Positions 1-8,443 of a stretch of 64,000 nucleotides of DNA are shown here, one piece after another. The first letter of the stretch is position 1. Every line of letters starts with the position of its first letter. Position numbers and translations under genes: made by a program. The notes under the pieces are model-generated. The model was given only the letters and a program-made list of their open reading frames with translations. It was not told where the DNA came from and made no database searches. The stretch comes from DASPKM01 sp035628135 (GTDB taxonomy: Bacteria > Bacteroidota > Bacteroidia > Chitinophagales > Chitinophagaceae): NCBI GenBank assembly GCA_035628135.1, contig DASPKM010000013.1, forward strand, positions 372,001 through 436,000, given 5' to 3'.

Positions 1-191
1 CCATCATTGCCGCGGGGGCGGTGGTACTGGAAGGCACACGGTGCGAAGCGGGCAGCATTTATGCGGGCGTGCCGGCAAAGAAGGTAAAGGATATTTCGGG
101 CGAACTTATCAGCGGCGAGATCAACCGCATTGCCAATAACTATGTCCGGTATGCGAGCTGGTTCAAGGAAGGTGAAGCGGCCAACCAGTAA
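1..191 (+). CDS. Hexapeptide-repeat protein, gamma-carbonic-anhydrase type (3' end only)
   Basis: The window opens inside this gene; codons run from base 3 and give 62 residues ending in TAA. The visible part carries IIAAGAVVLEG and a later IYAGVPAKKVKDI stretch, the C-terminal signature of left-handed beta-helix proteins of the YrdA/PaaY type, followed by a helical tail (INRIANNYVRYASWFKEG) common in this family. Members are trimeric, often zinc-binding, and are annotated as gamma-carbonic anhydrases or acyltransferases. The metal-binding histidines would lie upstream, outside the window, so the activity cannot be judged. Family assignment is fairly sure, function is not. Confidence 0.8.
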   Translation, partial: IIAAGAVVLEGTRCEAGSIYAGVPAKKVKDISGELISGEINRIANNYVRYASWFKEGEAANQ

Positions 192-362
192 GGCTTTGAC
201 ATTGAACGCCTTGCAATTTGCGCTAAGTGTTTTCCATAAAATAGATTTACGGCCTTCCTTGCATACACGGCATAATATTTTTAGTTTTAGTAGCGTTAGA
301 TGAGCGAAAAGGTCTACCCATGAAACCGAAGGTTTCCATGAGTCCTTGAAAAAACTGACCTC

Positions 363-551
363 ATGAAATCGATGCGCCATATAGTGATTGTTTTAGCCTG
401 CCTCCTGGTGTTGACTACCGGTTCTTCCTGTACTTTTTTCCGGAATTTGTTTGGTCCTAAGCATGGATGTCCCAGCAACGGCAAGAACGTGGGAGCAGAA
501 CGCATTTTGAGTGGCGAGAAGGTTCCTAAGGCCAAGAAGTTCAAAAGCTGA
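363..551 (+). CDS. Small putative lipoprotein (62 aa)
   Basis: ATG start, then a short basic N-terminus (MKSMRH), a hydrophobic segment (about residues 7-20) and a lipobox-like LTTGSSC with the lipid-acceptor Cys near residue 23. The mature part is only about 40 residues, contains CPSNGKNVGAERI, and ends in a lysine-rich tail. Small Cys-containing lipoproteins of this shape are common in Bacteroidota; no function is known to me. It stands alone, between a 171-base gap and the next gene 46 bases downstream. Confidence 0.6.
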   Translation: MKSMRHIVIVLACLLVLTTGSSCTFFRNLFGPKHGCPSNGKNVGAERILSGEKVPKAKKFKS

Positions 552-597
552 CGTAAATCATTGACCGTACCATATTGTTAACCCAAATCCCTTCACT

Positions 598-930
598 ATG
601 AGCCTGACTTTACGTACCGACTTTGGCTGCACCGAAGCTATAATAGACGACGACTGCGGGTTGAAAAGGTTTTATGAAGTAGCCAATATTTTATCCGACG
701 ATCTCGACATTAAGTTCATAACAAAGATGGACGATTTCGACTCCCTGATGTGGGACTTCAACTACAAAGGACATACGCTTACACTTCACTACAACATTTA
801 CACTGGCATTTCAATTTATCCCCGCAAGTTCCGCGAAGCGGTGAAAAGGGATAATGAAGCCGTGGTGGAAGTGGCGAGGTTCCTGGAAAGCAAATTGATG
901 ATCAATACAGCCAGGAAGTACATGTCGTAG
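598..930 (+). CDS. Hypothetical protein (110 aa)
   Basis: ATG start. No signal peptide or membrane segment. The sequence is acidic in its first half (several Asp-rich stretches) and has a plausible alpha/beta pattern ending in a helix (FREAVKRDNEAVVEVARFLESKL). I do not recognise a family. It is followed by a 58-base palindrome (958-1015) that separates it from the convergent rsgA. Its 3-base periodic sense and size suggest a genuine small cytoplasmic protein, but function is unknown. Confidence 0.6.
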   Translation: MSLTLRTDFGCTEAIIDDDCGLKRFYEVANILSDDLDIKFITKMDDFDSLMWDFNYKGHTLTLHYNIYTGISIYPRKFREAVKRDNEAVVEVARFLESKLMINTARKYMS

Positions 931-957
931 CGAGGCAGTAAGTGGTAAATAACGAAT

Positions 958-1015
958 TGTGAGTAGTGAGTAGTAAGTTGGGAATGTTCTCCCAACTCAC
1001 CACTCACCACTCACA
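958..1015. repeat. Palindromic intergenic repeat, family A (full copy)
   Basis: Two 26-base arms (958-983 and 990-1015) are inverted copies with three mismatches around a 6-base loop. The arms are built of the unit gtgag(t/a)(a/g)gt repeated, giving tgtgagtagtgagtag on the left and ccactcaccactcaca on the right. It lies between the convergent ends of the 110-aa gene and rsgA and could fold into a strong hairpin on either transcript. Related full or half copies occur at 4891, 8351, 17573 and 55011. Confidence 0.8.
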
Positions 1016-1016
1016 C

Positions 1017-1949
1017 TTAATAAGGTTTCTCTTCTATCGAATCGAAAATATTGCAATAGCTGAAGTAACGCTCCGCATATATACGGCCTTCTTCCAGGGC
1101 CTTTTTTATTGCGCATCCCGGTTCTTCCAGGTGCAAACAATTATTGAACTGGCAGTCCTGCAGCAACTCCCGCATCTCGCGAAAATAATGCGATAGCTCC
1201 TGCCGGCTGATGTCTACCAATCCAAATTCGCGCATGCCCGGTGTGTCTATTATTTTTCCCCCGCCTTCAAATGGCAGGTCGAACATTTCTGCGAAGGTGG
1301 TGGTGTGAATTCCTTTGCCGCTCCATCCGCTCACGTGCTGTGTTTTCAGTTGCAACGCGGGCAATAAATAATTGATGAAGGATGACTTGCCAACGCCGCT
1401 GTGCCCGCTCAATAAGCTGATCTTGCCTTTTAGCAAGGCTTTTACTTCGTCAAGCCCCGTGTGGTCCTTTGTGCTGCACAATACTACCTTGTACCCTACA
1501 TCTTCATACATCTCTTTCCAGTTTGCAAATACCTGCAGTTCTTTCTTGCGGTAGATGTCGGATTTGTTGAACACTATGATAGCGGGAACATGGTAGGCTT
1601 CGCAAGCAATTAAGAAACGGTCGATGAAGCCCTGCGAAGTACGTGGCTCCTTCAAGGTGGCAATCAGCATGGATTGGTCAACATTGGCTGCCACGATATG
1701 ATGATGGTGCTTGCTGCGCGGCGATTGGCGGTTGATGTAATTCCTGCGCTCGTGCATGGCCGTTATAACGGCGGTATTGCTGCCCGGGCTCTCTGGTTCT
1801 ATTTCTACTTCATCCCCTACCGCAACAGGATTGGTAGAGGTGATCTCATCTATCTTGAACACACCTTTTATACGCGCATTGTACATATTGCCCGCATCAT
1901 CCCTGACCGAATACCAGCTGCCCGTTGATTTATAAATTACCCCTCGCAT
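1017..1949 (-). CDS. rsgA: Ribosome small-subunit-dependent GTPase A
   Basis: Late-stage 30S assembly GTPase that checks the decoding centre and releases assembly factors. The 310-residue protein has the circularly permuted GTPase order diagnostic of RsgA/YjeQ: N-terminal OB fold (about 1-75), G4 NKSD at 128-131, then G1 GHSGVGKSS at 182-190 and G3 DTPG at 235-238. The C-terminal zinc finger ligands are visible as C266, C271, H273 and C279. Length is normal and the ATG start matches homologues. It is transcribed alone, downstream of batA with a 138-base gap. Confidence 0.97.
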   Translation of the reverse strand: MRGVIYKSTGSWYSVRDDAGNMYNARIKGVFKIDEITSTNPVAVGDEVEIEPESPGSNTAVITAMHERRNYINRQSPRSKHHHHIVAANVDQSMLIATLKEPRTSQGFIDRFLIACEAYHVPAIIVFNKSDIYRKKELQVFANWKEMYEDVGYKVVLCSTKDHTGLDEVKALLKGKISLLSGHSGVGKSSFINYLLPALQLKTQHVSGWSGKGIHTTTFAEMFDLPFEGGGKIIDTPGMREFGLVDISRQELSHYFREMRELLQDCQFNNCLHLEEPGCAIKKALEEGRIYAERYFSYCNIFDSIEEKPY

Positions 1950-2087
1950 TAGTCAAGATTTAGAAGCACAGATTTCTTTTGATTTGAGGGTTACACAGGT
2001 TTACTAACTAGTATCTCGTGGCTTGCCATCTGTGTAATCCATGAATCAATTGTCAAAATCTTTGCTATGAATTCTTCTGCATAGTCA

Positions 2088-3092
2088 TCATGGAAATTTC
2101 CTGAATGTCGTCATTCTTAAAAACAATTCTAAAAATATCAATACCGCCGCCGCAATTGCAAATGGAAAAAACTTCTCGCTGTACCGCTGCAGGGCCGTTA
2201 CCTCTATCCTGGATTTTTCCAACTTGTCTATCTCCGAATAAATATTGGTAAGGCCTTCGTTGTCCTTTGCCCGGAAATATTTACCCCCCGTTTCATCCGC
2301 AATTTGTTTCAATAATTTTTCATCGATGTTTACTTTCTCCCGCTGCATGATGATGCCTCCAATGGTTTGAACCGGCACTGGCGCATATCCTTCGGTTCCC
2401 ACGCCAATGGTATATACGCGCACCCCCACCGACTTGGCGATTTCCTTGGCGGTATTGGGATCGATCATGCCCCCATTATTTTCTCCATCCGTCATCAATA
2501 TCACCACCTTGCTTTTAGATTTGGAAGAGCGCAGCCGGTCGACGCTCGTGGCCAGGCCCGATCCAATGGCGGTGCCATCTTCCAGCAACCCGCTGCGGAT
2601 GGCGAAGATCTGGGTCTTCAATACATTCTTATCGGTTGTAATCGGCGTAAGCGTAAAGCTTTCACCTGAAAATATTACAAGGCCTATGCGGTCTGTAGGC
2701 CTGTTGTCTACAAAGCTGGCCGCCACATTTTTTGCTGCTTCCAGGCGGTTGGGGCTTAAGTCCTGTGCCAGCATGCTGCCGCTAACGTCCATGCACAGCA
2801 CAATGTCTACGCCCTCGCCTGTGACCATTTGCTCATCGTTCCTTTTTTGCGGGCGTGCGAGCGCCACTACCAGGCAAATAAGTGCCAGCATGCGCAATGC
2901 AAAGGGCAGGTGCAGCAAACTGGTCTTCCAGGTTGAAAGCGATGAAAATGGCGCGGTGCTCGATACCATTACGGACGCCTGCTTCCTGCGATGGCCCGTT
3001 ATGTACCACCATACCAATATCGGCACCAGTCCCAGTAAGATGAACTGGTAAGGCTGAGCAAATGTTATATCCTTGAACCAATCGTATAGCAT
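2088..3092 (-). CDS. batA: VWA-domain membrane protein, BatA type
   Basis: A 334-residue inner-membrane protein with predicted membrane segments near residues 15-32 and 63-80, a von Willebrand A domain from about 95 to 275, and a C-terminal membrane helix (about 305-325). The MIDAS metal site DVSGS is at 102-106 and the downstream LMTDGENN supplies the conserved Asp. BatA proteins act with MoxR-type ATPases and DUF58 proteins, which lie immediately upstream here, in a stress-tolerance/metallo-chaperone complex whose exact client is unknown. It is the last gene of the operon; batB, batC and a TPR partner do not follow. Confidence 0.92.
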   Translation of the reverse strand: MLYDWFKDITFAQPYQFILLGLVPILVWWYITGHRRKQASVMVSSTAPFSSLSTWKTSLLHLPFALRMLALICLVVALARPQKRNDEQMVTGEGVDIVLCMDVSGSMLAQDLSPNRLEAAKNVAASFVDNRPTDRIGLVIFSGESFTLTPITTDKNVLKTQIFAIRSGLLEDGTAIGSGLATSVDRLRSSKSKSKVVILMTDGENNGGMIDPNTAKEIAKSVGVRVYTIGVGTEGYAPVPVQTIGGIIMQREKVNIDEKLLKQIADETGGKYFRAKDNEGLTNIYSEIDKLEKSRIEVTALQRYSEKFFPFAIAAAVLIFLELFLRMTTFRKFP

Positions 3093-3095
3093 ATA

Positions 3096-4004
3096 TCAGG
3101 TTGATGCCAGCGCATCCATCCGCGTAATTGATTTTTTAATGGTTTGATACGATTCTTCCTGTTCAGTTCCGGAAGGCGTATACTTTGCAAATTTTACAAA
3201 ATCGGCCATCCGCAGGGTTTGGGCCAGCAGCGTGTATTCATCTGTCGGCAACCTTGCCTGCCGCAATTGCATGATGATCTCGTCATTCGTTTTTTCAAGG
3301 CTCGAAAAATTGAATTTCCTGCTAACATACTGCCGCAAGATGTCATTCAGCCTGGTATAGTATTGCTTGGCCGTTCCTTTTTCCAGTGCATGTTCTTTGC
3401 GCAATGCTTCCAATGCCTGCATGGCCTCTTCCAAAGGACTGAGTTTTGAAACCGGTTGCTGCACGGTCTTCGGAGCTATCTTCTTTTTACGGAACAAATA
3501 AATAATGCCCAGCAATGCCAGCAATGCTGCAGCCGCAATGATCCATGGTATATATGGATTGCCGGGATCTTTTACCGGGATGATGTCTTTAATATCGTGA
3601 TAGTCCTTTGCCGTATCAGGTGAATAGGTAACGCTGATGGAAAACGTATCGGTGCGGAACCTTTTGTTACCCGACTGCAATACAAATGCAGGGATGGTCC
3701 AGCGTCCCGAGTCGAAGCTGGTAATAACGATTTGCTGCCAAAATTGCTTATAACTAAGACCAGGCGCTGAATCCACACTGCCTTTGTCTATTATTTCGAA
3801 ATGCGCAATGCTGTCGAGCTTAAACCAGTTGAAGCGGGTGTTTGCCAGCACATTCGCTTCCAGTTTTAGCTTAATGGGTTCCCCAATGAGAATGGTGGTA
3901 CGGTCCACCGTCGCCTTTACTTCTACCTGCTGCGCCTGAAGGCTTGCATTCAGCAATATGAATACAATAAGGGGGATGATGATATTGCTCGGTCTGCAAT
4001 GCAT
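3096..4004 (-). CDS. BatD-like membrane protein of the moxR-bat operon
   Basis: 302 residues with a cleavable-looking signal peptide (NIIIPLIVFILLNASLQAQQ, cleavage near residue 25), an extracytoplasmic beta-rich domain (about 26-150) starting VEVKATVDRTTILIGEPI as in BatD/oxygen-tolerance proteins, one membrane helix (WIIAAAALLALLGIIYLF, about 153-170), and a cytoplasmic helical tail resembling DUF4381. It sits 3 bases upstream of batA and 4 bases downstream of the DUF58 gene, so it is almost surely co-transcribed. The domain order is known for Bacteroidota bat operons; the biochemical role is not. Confidence 0.75.
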   Translation of the reverse strand: MHCRPSNIIIPLIVFILLNASLQAQQVEVKATVDRTTILIGEPIKLKLEANVLANTRFNWFKLDSIAHFEIIDKGSVDSAPGLSYKQFWQQIVITSFDSGRWTIPAFVLQSGNKRFRTDTFSISVTYSPDTAKDYHDIKDIIPVKDPGNPYIPWIIAAAALLALLGIIYLFRKKKIAPKTVQQPVSKLSPLEEAMQALEALRKEHALEKGTAKQYYTRLNDILRQYVSRKFNFSSLEKTNDEIIMQLRQARLPTDEYTLLAQTLRMADFVKFAKYTPSGTEQEESYQTIKKSITRMDALAST

Positions 4005-4008
4005 TGGT

Positions 4009-4878
4009 TCAGGTTCTTGCCAGGAAGAATTTTTGTAACACTTTTACGTAATCATCATCTGTGCGCATGTGCAGGAGGTCGCAGCCCGCTTTCAGGAAAA
4101 CGTTCTTGCAATAGTCCGTGGCCTCCAGGAAGAGGCGTTGGTATTCCTGGCGCACGTAGGGGTTACTGCTATCGATCCATTTGGTTTCACCGGTTTCCGC
4201 GTCCGACACCTGCAGCATGCCTGCATCGGGCAATTGCATGTCCATTTTATCATACACCTTAATGCCGGTTACGTCGTGTTTCTTACCGGCCACCTTTAAA
4301 GCGTCCTCATATTGCTTGTCCATGAAATCGCTTAGGACAAACGCAATGCTTTTTTGCTTGGTGCTGTTATTAAAAAAGCGAAGGGCCTCGCTCACTCTTG
4401 TGCCTTTTCGCTTAGGCTCCATCGTTAGCAGCTCGCGCACGATGTACAGCACGTGCTGTTTACCCTTTTTAGGTGGAATGTATTTCTCCACTGCTTCGCT
4501 GAAAAAAATCACGCCTACCTTGTCGTTATTGTTCATGGCCGAAAAGGCAAGCACGGCGCAGATCTCAGTGATGATGTCCTTCTTACGTGCGTGTATGGTG
4601 CCGAACAGGGAGCTGGCGCTGATGTCTACCAGCAGTATTACCGTAAGCTCTCTTTCTTCTTCGAACAGCTTGCTGAAGGGATGGCCGAAGCGGGCCGACA
4701 CGTTCCAATCGATAAACCTGATATCATCCCCATGCTGGTATTCCCGCACTTCTTTGAACAGCATGCCGCGGCCTTTGAATGCACTGTGGTATTCACCCGT
4801 AAACAGGTGCTGGGTAATTTTCTTGCTCTTTATTTCAAGCTCTTTTACCTTCTTTAATATTTCGGCAGTTGTTAGCAA
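4009..4878 (-). CDS. DUF58 protein (MoxR-associated VWA-like)
   Basis: 289 residues, no membrane segment. The N-terminal third contains the DUF58 signature around GRGMLFKEVREYQHGDDIRFIDWNVSARFG, followed by a VWA-like Rossmann fold with LLVDISAS as its degenerate MIDAS. Such proteins pair with MoxR AAA+ ATPases as adaptors. No ATG is available near the conserved N-terminus: the frame is open back to the moxR stop and the only usable initiator is TTG at 4878, so this gene most likely starts with TTG. Gap to moxR is 39 bases and contains half of a family A repeat. Confidence 0.9.
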   Translation of the reverse strand: MLTTAEILKKVKELEIKSKKITQHLFTGEYHSAFKGRGMLFKEVREYQHGDDIRFIDWNVSARFGHPFSKLFEEERELTVILLVDISASSLFGTIHARKKDIITEICAVLAFSAMNNNDKVGVIFFSEAVEKYIPPKKGKQHVLYIVRELLTMEPKRKGTRVSEALRFFNNSTKQKSIAFVLSDFMDKQYEDALKVAGKKHDVTGIKVYDKMDMQLPDAGMLQVSDAETGETKWIDSSNPYVRQEYQRLFLEATDYCKNVFLKAGCDLLHMRTDDDYVKVLQKFFLART

Positions 4879-4890
4879 GGCGTGTTGTTT

Positions 4891-4915
4891 GTGAATTGTG
4901 AGTGGTGAGTAGTGG
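4891..4915. repeat. Family A repeat, half copy
   Basis: The unit gtgaattgtgagtggtgagt continues into agtgg, matching one arm of the palindromes at 958 and 17573. It lies inside the moxR-DUF58 intergenic gap. No second arm is present, so it cannot form the long hairpin seen in the full copies. Confidence 0.6.
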
Positions 4916-4917
4916 TA

Positions 4918-5919
4918 TCACGGTACTTGAATCGCTTTCAGTATGTCGTTAATTACGTGCTCAACGTTTACGTTCTCGGCTTCCGCCTCATAGGTAAGGC
5001 CAAGGCGGTGGCGCAATACATCTCTCGAAATGCTTCTTACGTCTTCCGGTATTACATAACCGCGTTTGTTCAGGAAGGCGTGGGCTTTTGCAGCCAGCGC
5101 CAGGTTAATGCTGGCCCTTGGCGATCCACCGTATGATATCAATGGTTTCAATTTTTCCAGCTTGTATTTTTCCGGGGCCCTGGTGGCAAAAACGATGTCG
5201 AGAATGTATTGCTCGATCTTTTCGTCCATGTATACCTGCCTGCACAATTCCCTTGCCTGCAATATTTCCTGTATGGATACTACTTGCTGTACCACCGGCG
5301 CCTGCGTGGCCTGCACATTCTGCCGAATGATGATCTGTTCTTCCTGTTTGGTTGGATAATCCACGATCACTTTCATGATAAAGCGGTCAACCTGTGCTTC
5401 CGGCAAAGGGTAAGTGCCTTCCTGTTCCAGTGGGTTTTGCGTGGCTAGCACCAGAAAGGGCTCGTCGAGCTTATAGGTTTGTTCCCCGATGGTTACCTGC
5501 CGTTCCTGCATCGCTTCCAGTAAAGCGCTTTGCACTTTCGCGGGGGCGCGATTGATTTCATCTGCCAAAATAAAATTGGCGAAGATGGGGCCTTTGCGCA
5601 CCATGAACTCGTTGCGCTGCTGGTTATAGATCATGGTGCCGATAACGTCGGCTGGCAACAGGTCGGGCGTAAACTGGATGCGGCTGAATTTAGCATGAAT
5701 CGCTTGCGACAAAGATTTTATCGTAAGCGTTTTGGCCAGGCCGGGTACGCCTTCCAGTAATACATGGCCGTTGCTCAGCAAGCCGATCAATAAACGGTCC
5801 AGCATGTAATATTGGCCGATGATCACCCGCCCTACCTCGTCCCGTAAACGATCCATGAAAATACTGTTGGATTGGATCCGCTCATTTAACTGGCGGATAT
5901 CTTCGGCTGTGTATACCAT
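4918..5919 (-). CDS. MoxR-family AAA+ ATPase
   Basis: First gene of the moxR-DUF58-BatD-like-batA operon. MoxR ATPases remodel or load cofactors into partner proteins with VWA-type adaptors. Counted from the chosen ATG at 5919 (333 residues), Walker A is GVPGLAKT at 57-64 and Walker B is FILADE at 116-121, followed by EINRAP and the sensor region ATQNPLEQEGTYPLPEAQVDRF, all hallmarks of the family. The frame is open for a further 35 codons upstream, but that extension is Cys/Ile-rich, non-conserved in character, and the family normally begins with a helix like EDIRQLNERI just after the chosen start. Confidence 0.94.
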   Translation of the reverse strand: MVYTAEDIRQLNERIQSNSIFMDRLRDEVGRVIIGQYYMLDRLLIGLLSNGHVLLEGVPGLAKTLTIKSLSQAIHAKFSRIQFTPDLLPADVIGTMIYNQQRNEFMVRKGPIFANFILADEINRAPAKVQSALLEAMQERQVTIGEQTYKLDEPFLVLATQNPLEQEGTYPLPEAQVDRFIMKVIVDYPTKQEEQIIIRQNVQATQAPVVQQVVSIQEILQARELCRQVYMDEKIEQYILDIVFATRAPEKYKLEKLKPLISYGGSPRASINLALAAKAHAFLNKRGYVIPEDVRSISRDVLRHRLGLTYEAEAENVNVEHVINDILKAIQVP

Positions 5920-6036
5920 ACAGAATGTTAGATTTTGCAAAATACAAGGTACAATGGTGCAAGTTATTTGCCAAGATGATGAATGGCAAAAGATTTGTTG
6001 AATATTAAACGGTGCAATTACCAATGCCCTTTAATG

Positions 6037-6044
6037 TACCTTTG
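6037..6044 (+). promoter_or_regulatory. Candidate -7 box of a Bacteroidota promoter
   Basis: TACCTTTG matches the TAnnTTTG consensus and lies 40 bases before the lipoprotein start at 6085. A clear TTG -33 element at the usual distance is not seen, so this is a candidate only. Confidence 0.35.
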
Positions 6045-6084
6045 TATTTGCCATATAAATACTGATTACCGCAAAATTCCCTGT

Positions 6085-6543
6085 ATGAAACAAATTGTTG
6101 TAGCCATTTTCGCATGCCTGCTGGCGATATCGTTTGCAGGATGCAAGAAAAATAAAGGCCAAACACGGACCGAGCTGCTGGCAAAATCCGCCTGGAAATT
6201 CGACAATGCTGGCCTGGACATGAACCGCGACGGCACCGTGGACGCACCTGTGCCCCCGGGTTTCCTGCAAGCCTGCGACACAGACAATACGCTAACCTTC
6301 AACGCCGATGGCACCGGCTTTACCGACGAAGGCGCTACCAAATGCAATGGCGCCAACCCGCAAACAGTGCCATTTAGCTGGAGCTTTAAAGACAATGAGC
6401 AAACGATCAATCTTTCCAATGCCGTATTCGGCGGATTGAATGGAGATATCAAAGTAAAAACCATCAACGATAACCAACTGGAACTGCACAAGGACGTGAA
6501 TATCGGCGCGCTGGTGAACGTGATTGTTTTCTTGAAACATTAA
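6085..6543 (+). CDS. Lipocalin-like putative lipoprotein
   Basis: 152 residues from ATG at 6085, chosen because it begins a clean lipoprotein signal (MKQIVVAIFACLLAISFAGC, Cys 20) while the longer frame upstream has no signal. The mature part reads SAWKFDNAGLDMNRDGTVD, then LTFNADGTGFTDEGATKCNG and FSWSFKDNEQTINLS, the pattern of small lipocalin-like (DUF4923/DUF5004-like) beta-barrel lipoproteins in Bacteroidota. Ligand unknown. Its TAA stop (6541-6543) overlaps the TAA stop of the convergent nadE (6540-6542) in the self-complementary tetramer TTAA. Confidence 0.7.
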   Translation: MKQIVVAIFACLLAISFAGCKKNKGQTRTELLAKSAWKFDNAGLDMNRDGTVDAPVPPGFLQACDTDNTLTFNADGTGFTDEGATKCNGANPQTVPFSWSFKDNEQTINLSNAVFGGLNGDIKVKTINDNQLELHKDVNIGALVNVIVFLKH

Positions 6544-8312
6544 CCCAGGTACTTTCCTACAATGGGCACTCTGCGCCCAACGCCAAAAGCCTTGCTGCTT
6601 ACGCGTATGATAGGACAGAACTGATTGCGCTTGTATTCATTGGTGTTCACAAGTTTCAGCACCTTGTCTACAAGCGCTTTTTCTATGCCCATGCCGATGA
6701 TCTCTTTCGGGCCCTGCCTTCTTTCGATATACTGGTACAATACCTTGTCCAGCAGCGGGTATTCCGGCAGGCTGTCTGAATCTTTTTGCCCTTCGCGCAG
6801 TTCGGCGGAAGGCGCTTTTTCTATGATGTTGCGTGGAATGATCTCTTGTTGTTTGTTCAGGTATTTCGCCAGCGCATATACCTGCATTTTATATACATCT
6901 CCCAATACGCTTAGTCCGCCGGCCATGTCGCCGTACAATGTTCCATAACCGGTAGCCAGCTCGCTTTTGTTGGAAGTATTCAGTAATATATAGCCGAACT
7001 TATTAGCAATGGCCATCAGCAGGTTGCCGCGGGTGCGGCTTTGCAGGTTTTCCTCGGCCACGTTAAAAGGTGCGTTCTTAAAAACTGGTCTCAATGCGTC
7101 GAGAAACGAATGATAAATGTTTTCGATGGAAATGATGTCGTAAGGATTGCCGAGGTTCATGCTTAGTTGTTCGGCATCGCTTACAGAATGCCCCGATGAA
7201 AATTGCGATGGCATCAGCACGGCGCGCACATTGTCCTTTCCCAATGCCTCGCAAGCCAGCACCAGGGTTACTGCGCTGTCTATGCCGCCGCTGCTGCCCA
7301 ATATTGCCTTGCTGAAGCCCATCTTGCTGAAATAATCGCGGATGCCTAATAGCAAGGCCTGCTTTATTTCCGCAATGTTTTTTTCTTCGGTCAGGTAACC
7401 GATGATCTTTTCAGGATCTTTTACTTTCGATACCTGCATGGGGCGGTTGTATTGCTCCTGCGCGGTATGATGACCCGGAACGGAAACCTTTTCATCAGCG
7501 GGCCAGCCAGCAGCGGCGGACCGGTTGACTGTTTCATCATCCTCGGGCCAGGTATGCGGCGGAAGCTCTACCATTTGCAGGTCTTCCTCGAAATATTTTA
7601 ATTCTTTTATCAATTTTCCCTTCTGGTCGAACACCAGGCTTCCGCCATCGAAGACTATTTCAGTTTGCGAGCCCACGGCATTGCAATACACCATTGGGAG
7701 CTTGTATTTGATAACGTTAGACCGGATGATCTCCTTGCGGTCATCATCGTGGTCATAATCGAATGGAGAGGCGGAAAGATTGATCATCACGTCTGGCCGT
7801 TGGTCTACCAGCTTGTCCATCGGGCAAAACCGGTACAGCGGGTTATCGCCTAAATTCCAGATGTCCTCGCATACGGTAATGGCCAGGTTACGGTCCTTGA
7901 ATCGAACGGTTTTCCAATCGTAGGCGGGTTCGAAATAGCGGTATTCATCGAATACATCGTAGGTAGGCAGGCAGGTTTTAGCAACTATTGCTTTTATTTG
8001 TTTTTCATGCAGCAACCAGGCCGCGTTGAAGAGGTCTTTTCCTTCTTTGGAAGGATTGCGGGCGGGGCTGCCCACCACAACGCCGATGTTGCCCGTGTGC
8101 GATGCAATGCGGTCGATGGACTCGTAGCATTTATTGATGAAATCGTTGAACTCCACGAAATCGCGGGGAGGATAGCCGCAGACGCACAATTCAGAAAACA
8201 CCACCAGGTCGGCCCCCATTTTTTCGGCCGCACCAATAGCCTCGATTATTTTTTGCGTATTGTATTCAAAATTGCCAATGTGATAATTTTGCTGCGCTAA
8301 TACGATCTTCAT
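6540..8312 (-). CDS. nadE: Glutamine-dependent NAD+ synthetase
   Basis: Final step of NAD+ synthesis: amidation of nicotinic acid adenine dinucleotide using glutamine and ATP. 590 residues in two domains. The N-terminal nitrilase-type glutaminase has its Glu-Lys-Cys triad at E41, K112 and C148 (FSELCVCGYP, AKTCLPTYD, ITVCEDIW). The C-terminal synthetase has the P-loop SGGIDS at 341-346. It supplies the last step after nadC at 22.0 kb in the same window, although the two are not linked. Normal length; ATG start. Confidence 0.97.
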   Translation of the reverse strand: MKIVLAQQNYHIGNFEYNTQKIIEAIGAAEKMGADLVVFSELCVCGYPPRDFVEFNDFINKCYESIDRIASHTGNIGVVVGSPARNPSKEGKDLFNAAWLLHEKQIKAIVAKTCLPTYDVFDEYRYFEPAYDWKTVRFKDRNLAITVCEDIWNLGDNPLYRFCPMDKLVDQRPDVMINLSASPFDYDHDDDRKEIIRSNVIKYKLPMVYCNAVGSQTEIVFDGGSLVFDQKGKLIKELKYFEEDLQMVELPPHTWPEDDETVNRSAAAGWPADEKVSVPGHHTAQEQYNRPMQVSKVKDPEKIIGYLTEEKNIAEIKQALLLGIRDYFSKMGFSKAILGSSGGIDSAVTLVLACEALGKDNVRAVLMPSQFSSGHSVSDAEQLSMNLGNPYDIISIENIYHSFLDALRPVFKNAPFNVAEENLQSRTRGNLLMAIANKFGYILLNTSNKSELATGYGTLYGDMAGGLSVLGDVYKMQVYALAKYLNKQQEIIPRNIIEKAPSAELREGQKDSDSLPEYPLLDKVLYQYIERRQGPKEIIGMGIEKALVDKVLKLVNTNEYKRNQFCPIIRVSSKAFGVGRRVPIVGKYLG

Positions 8313-8350
8313 AGCGCGAAGGTAAGCAGGGATAGGCTATTAGCGGCCAT

Positions 8351-8378
8351 ACTCACAATGCACCACTCACCACTCACC
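8351..8378. repeat. Family A repeat, half copy
   Basis: The sequence actcacaatgcaccactcac is followed by cactcacc, the right-arm orientation of the family A palindrome. It lies in the divergent gap between nadE and gldB, without a complementary left arm. Confidence 0.6.
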
Positions 8379-8443
8379 CTAAGAAAACTGTGAAAATTAA
8401 AGCAATACATACTTTAACCCATTATCATTCGTTTTGCAGAATC

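Noticed and set aside
958..1015. CRISPR or tandem array
   Set aside because: The repeat unit is short and arranged as an inverted pair, with no spacers of constant length and no cas genes nearby.
2407..3051. 214-codon plus-strand frame
   Set aside because: Antisense to batA, which carries intact VWA motifs.
4181..4894. 237-codon plus-strand frame
   Set aside because: Antisense to the DUF58 gene; Ser/Leu-rich composition is a reverse-complement artefact.
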